Of a DNA stretch of 64,000 bases, positions 63,698-64,000 are shown piece by piece (position 1 is the first letter of the stretch; every line of letters starts with the position of its first letter). The stretch spans positions 1 through 64,000 of the forward strand of contig JAFAGA010000045.1 of NCBI GenBank assembly GCA_023423045.1, read 5' to 3'. This DNA comes from Bacillota bacterium (GTDB taxonomy: Bacteria > Bacillota > Clostridia > Lachnospirales > Lachnospiraceae). The notes beneath the pieces are model-generated. The model saw only the letters and a list, made by a program, of their open reading frames with translations. It did not search any database and had not been told where the DNA came from. Both the position numbers and the translations under genes were made by a program.

Positions 63698-64000
63698 AAA
63701 AGAGCTGAGAGCCTATTTTACGTCAATGATAGGATATGTATTCATTGCCATTTTTCTTGTAATTATCGGAATTTACTTTTTGATTCAAAATTTATTATAT
63801 GCTTCGGCAAATCTGGAACAGACCCTGTCTTCCTTCACCTTTTTAGTGGCCCTGCTGATACCGCTGCTGACCATGAGGCTGATGGCGGAAGAAAATAAGC
63901 AGAAGACGGATCAGCTGCTTTATACTTCTCCGGTTACGGCTGCTTCTATCGTTGTGGGTAAGTTCCTTGCGGTATTTACTGTCTTCGGTTCTGTGCTCCT
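63681..64000 (+). CDS. ABC-2 type permease, partial
   Basis: The first 106 codons of a membrane permease cut by the window end. It begins MLAIYKKELRAYFTSMIGYV and has a helix to FLVIIGIYFL, an extracytoplasmic loop with LEQTLSSFTF, a second helix ALLIPLLTMRLMAEE and the basic EENKQKTDQLLYTSPV, which is typical of GldF/NosY-type permeases. ATG 63681 follows GGAGGAGG and overlaps the ATPase gene by 17 bases, indicating a two-part exporter. Confidence 0.9.
   Translation, partial: MLAIYKKELRAYFTSMIGYVFIAIFLVIIGIYFLIQNLLYASANLEQTLSSFTFLVALLIPLLTMRLMAEENKQKTDQLLYTSPVTAASIVVGKFLAVFTVFGSVL

Noticed and set aside
1..64000. CRISPR arrays, tRNA and rRNA genes
   Set aside because: No regularly spaced repeats of the right length and no tRNA or rRNA signature was found by reading; a tRNAscan or CRISPR search would settle it.

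Overview
The window looks like chromosomal DNA of a spore-forming, probably motile member of the Lachnospiraceae (class Clostridia, Bacillota). The reasons are Gram-positive gene orders (dgt-dnaG-rpoD-trmK; feoA-feoB-Cys-rich protein), strong AGGAGG-type ribosome binding sites, consensus sigma-A promoters, a SleB-type cortex/wall hydrolase, a spore-surface-type protein, an LPXTG surface protein and a type VIIb-like secretion locus. The family assignment is inference from protein resemblance only; no rRNA operon or tRNA gene was recognised.

1-20 kb is mostly housekeeping. It holds two PLP aminotransferases, a solo receiver protein, QueH, a spore-surface-type protein, a Fur-box-controlled ferrous iron (feo) operon with a tiny uncharacterised ORF between feoA and feoB, the dgt-dnaG-rpoD-trmK block, a TGS-uridine-kinase-like enzyme, the RNase P RNA on the minus strand, a two-component system, a protein with two AP2-like domains behind a hairpin-rich leader, and a SleB-like hydrolase. 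20-25 kb has thrC and a strongly promoted 865-aa exported protein that may be an S-layer-type protein. A decayed group II intron (about 25.0-25.7 kb) separates it from a Big2-domain surface protein.

27.7-43.0 kb is the most interesting region, a co-directional type VII-like secretion island. In order it encodes a PP2C phosphatase, a membrane Ser/Thr kinase with an extracellular leucine-rich-repeat domain, a 1529-aa FHA-EssC/FtsK ATPase, a YukD-like ubiquitin fold, two WXG100 proteins, an SLH/Big2 lipoprotein, an unknown protein, a third small helical protein, a pseudokinase-like/zinc-ribbon/FHA protein, a zinc-ribbon membrane protein, a Gly/Ala-rich probable substrate and two small accessory proteins. 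Kinase, phosphatase and two FHA domains together suggest phospho-threonine control of secretion. A SARP/BTAD regulator with a degenerate GGDEF-like tail faces the island across a bidirectional terminator.

44-56 kb carries an 1837-aa vWA/InlB-repeat LPXTG adhesin behind a multi-hairpin leader, an O-antigen-ligase-like membrane protein, an ECF transporter S component, a YtvI/AI-2E permease and an HTH-Panacea-like protein. 56-64 kb returns to core genes: typA, a two-OB-fold ssDNA-binding protein, cheD, a lysine riboswitch controlling dapA-dapB, and an ABC exporter that runs off the right edge.

Repeats give the window a second layer. Two 125-bp palindromic elements (44.7 and 60.1 kb) and a 44-bp miniature with the same ends (13.1 kb) form one family; the 60.1-kb copy lies between a promoter and the lysine riboswitch. 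A perfect 44-bp inverted repeat lies between dnaG and rpoD. Other hairpin elements lie at 17.5, 18.5-18.7, 36.2 and 56.1 kb.
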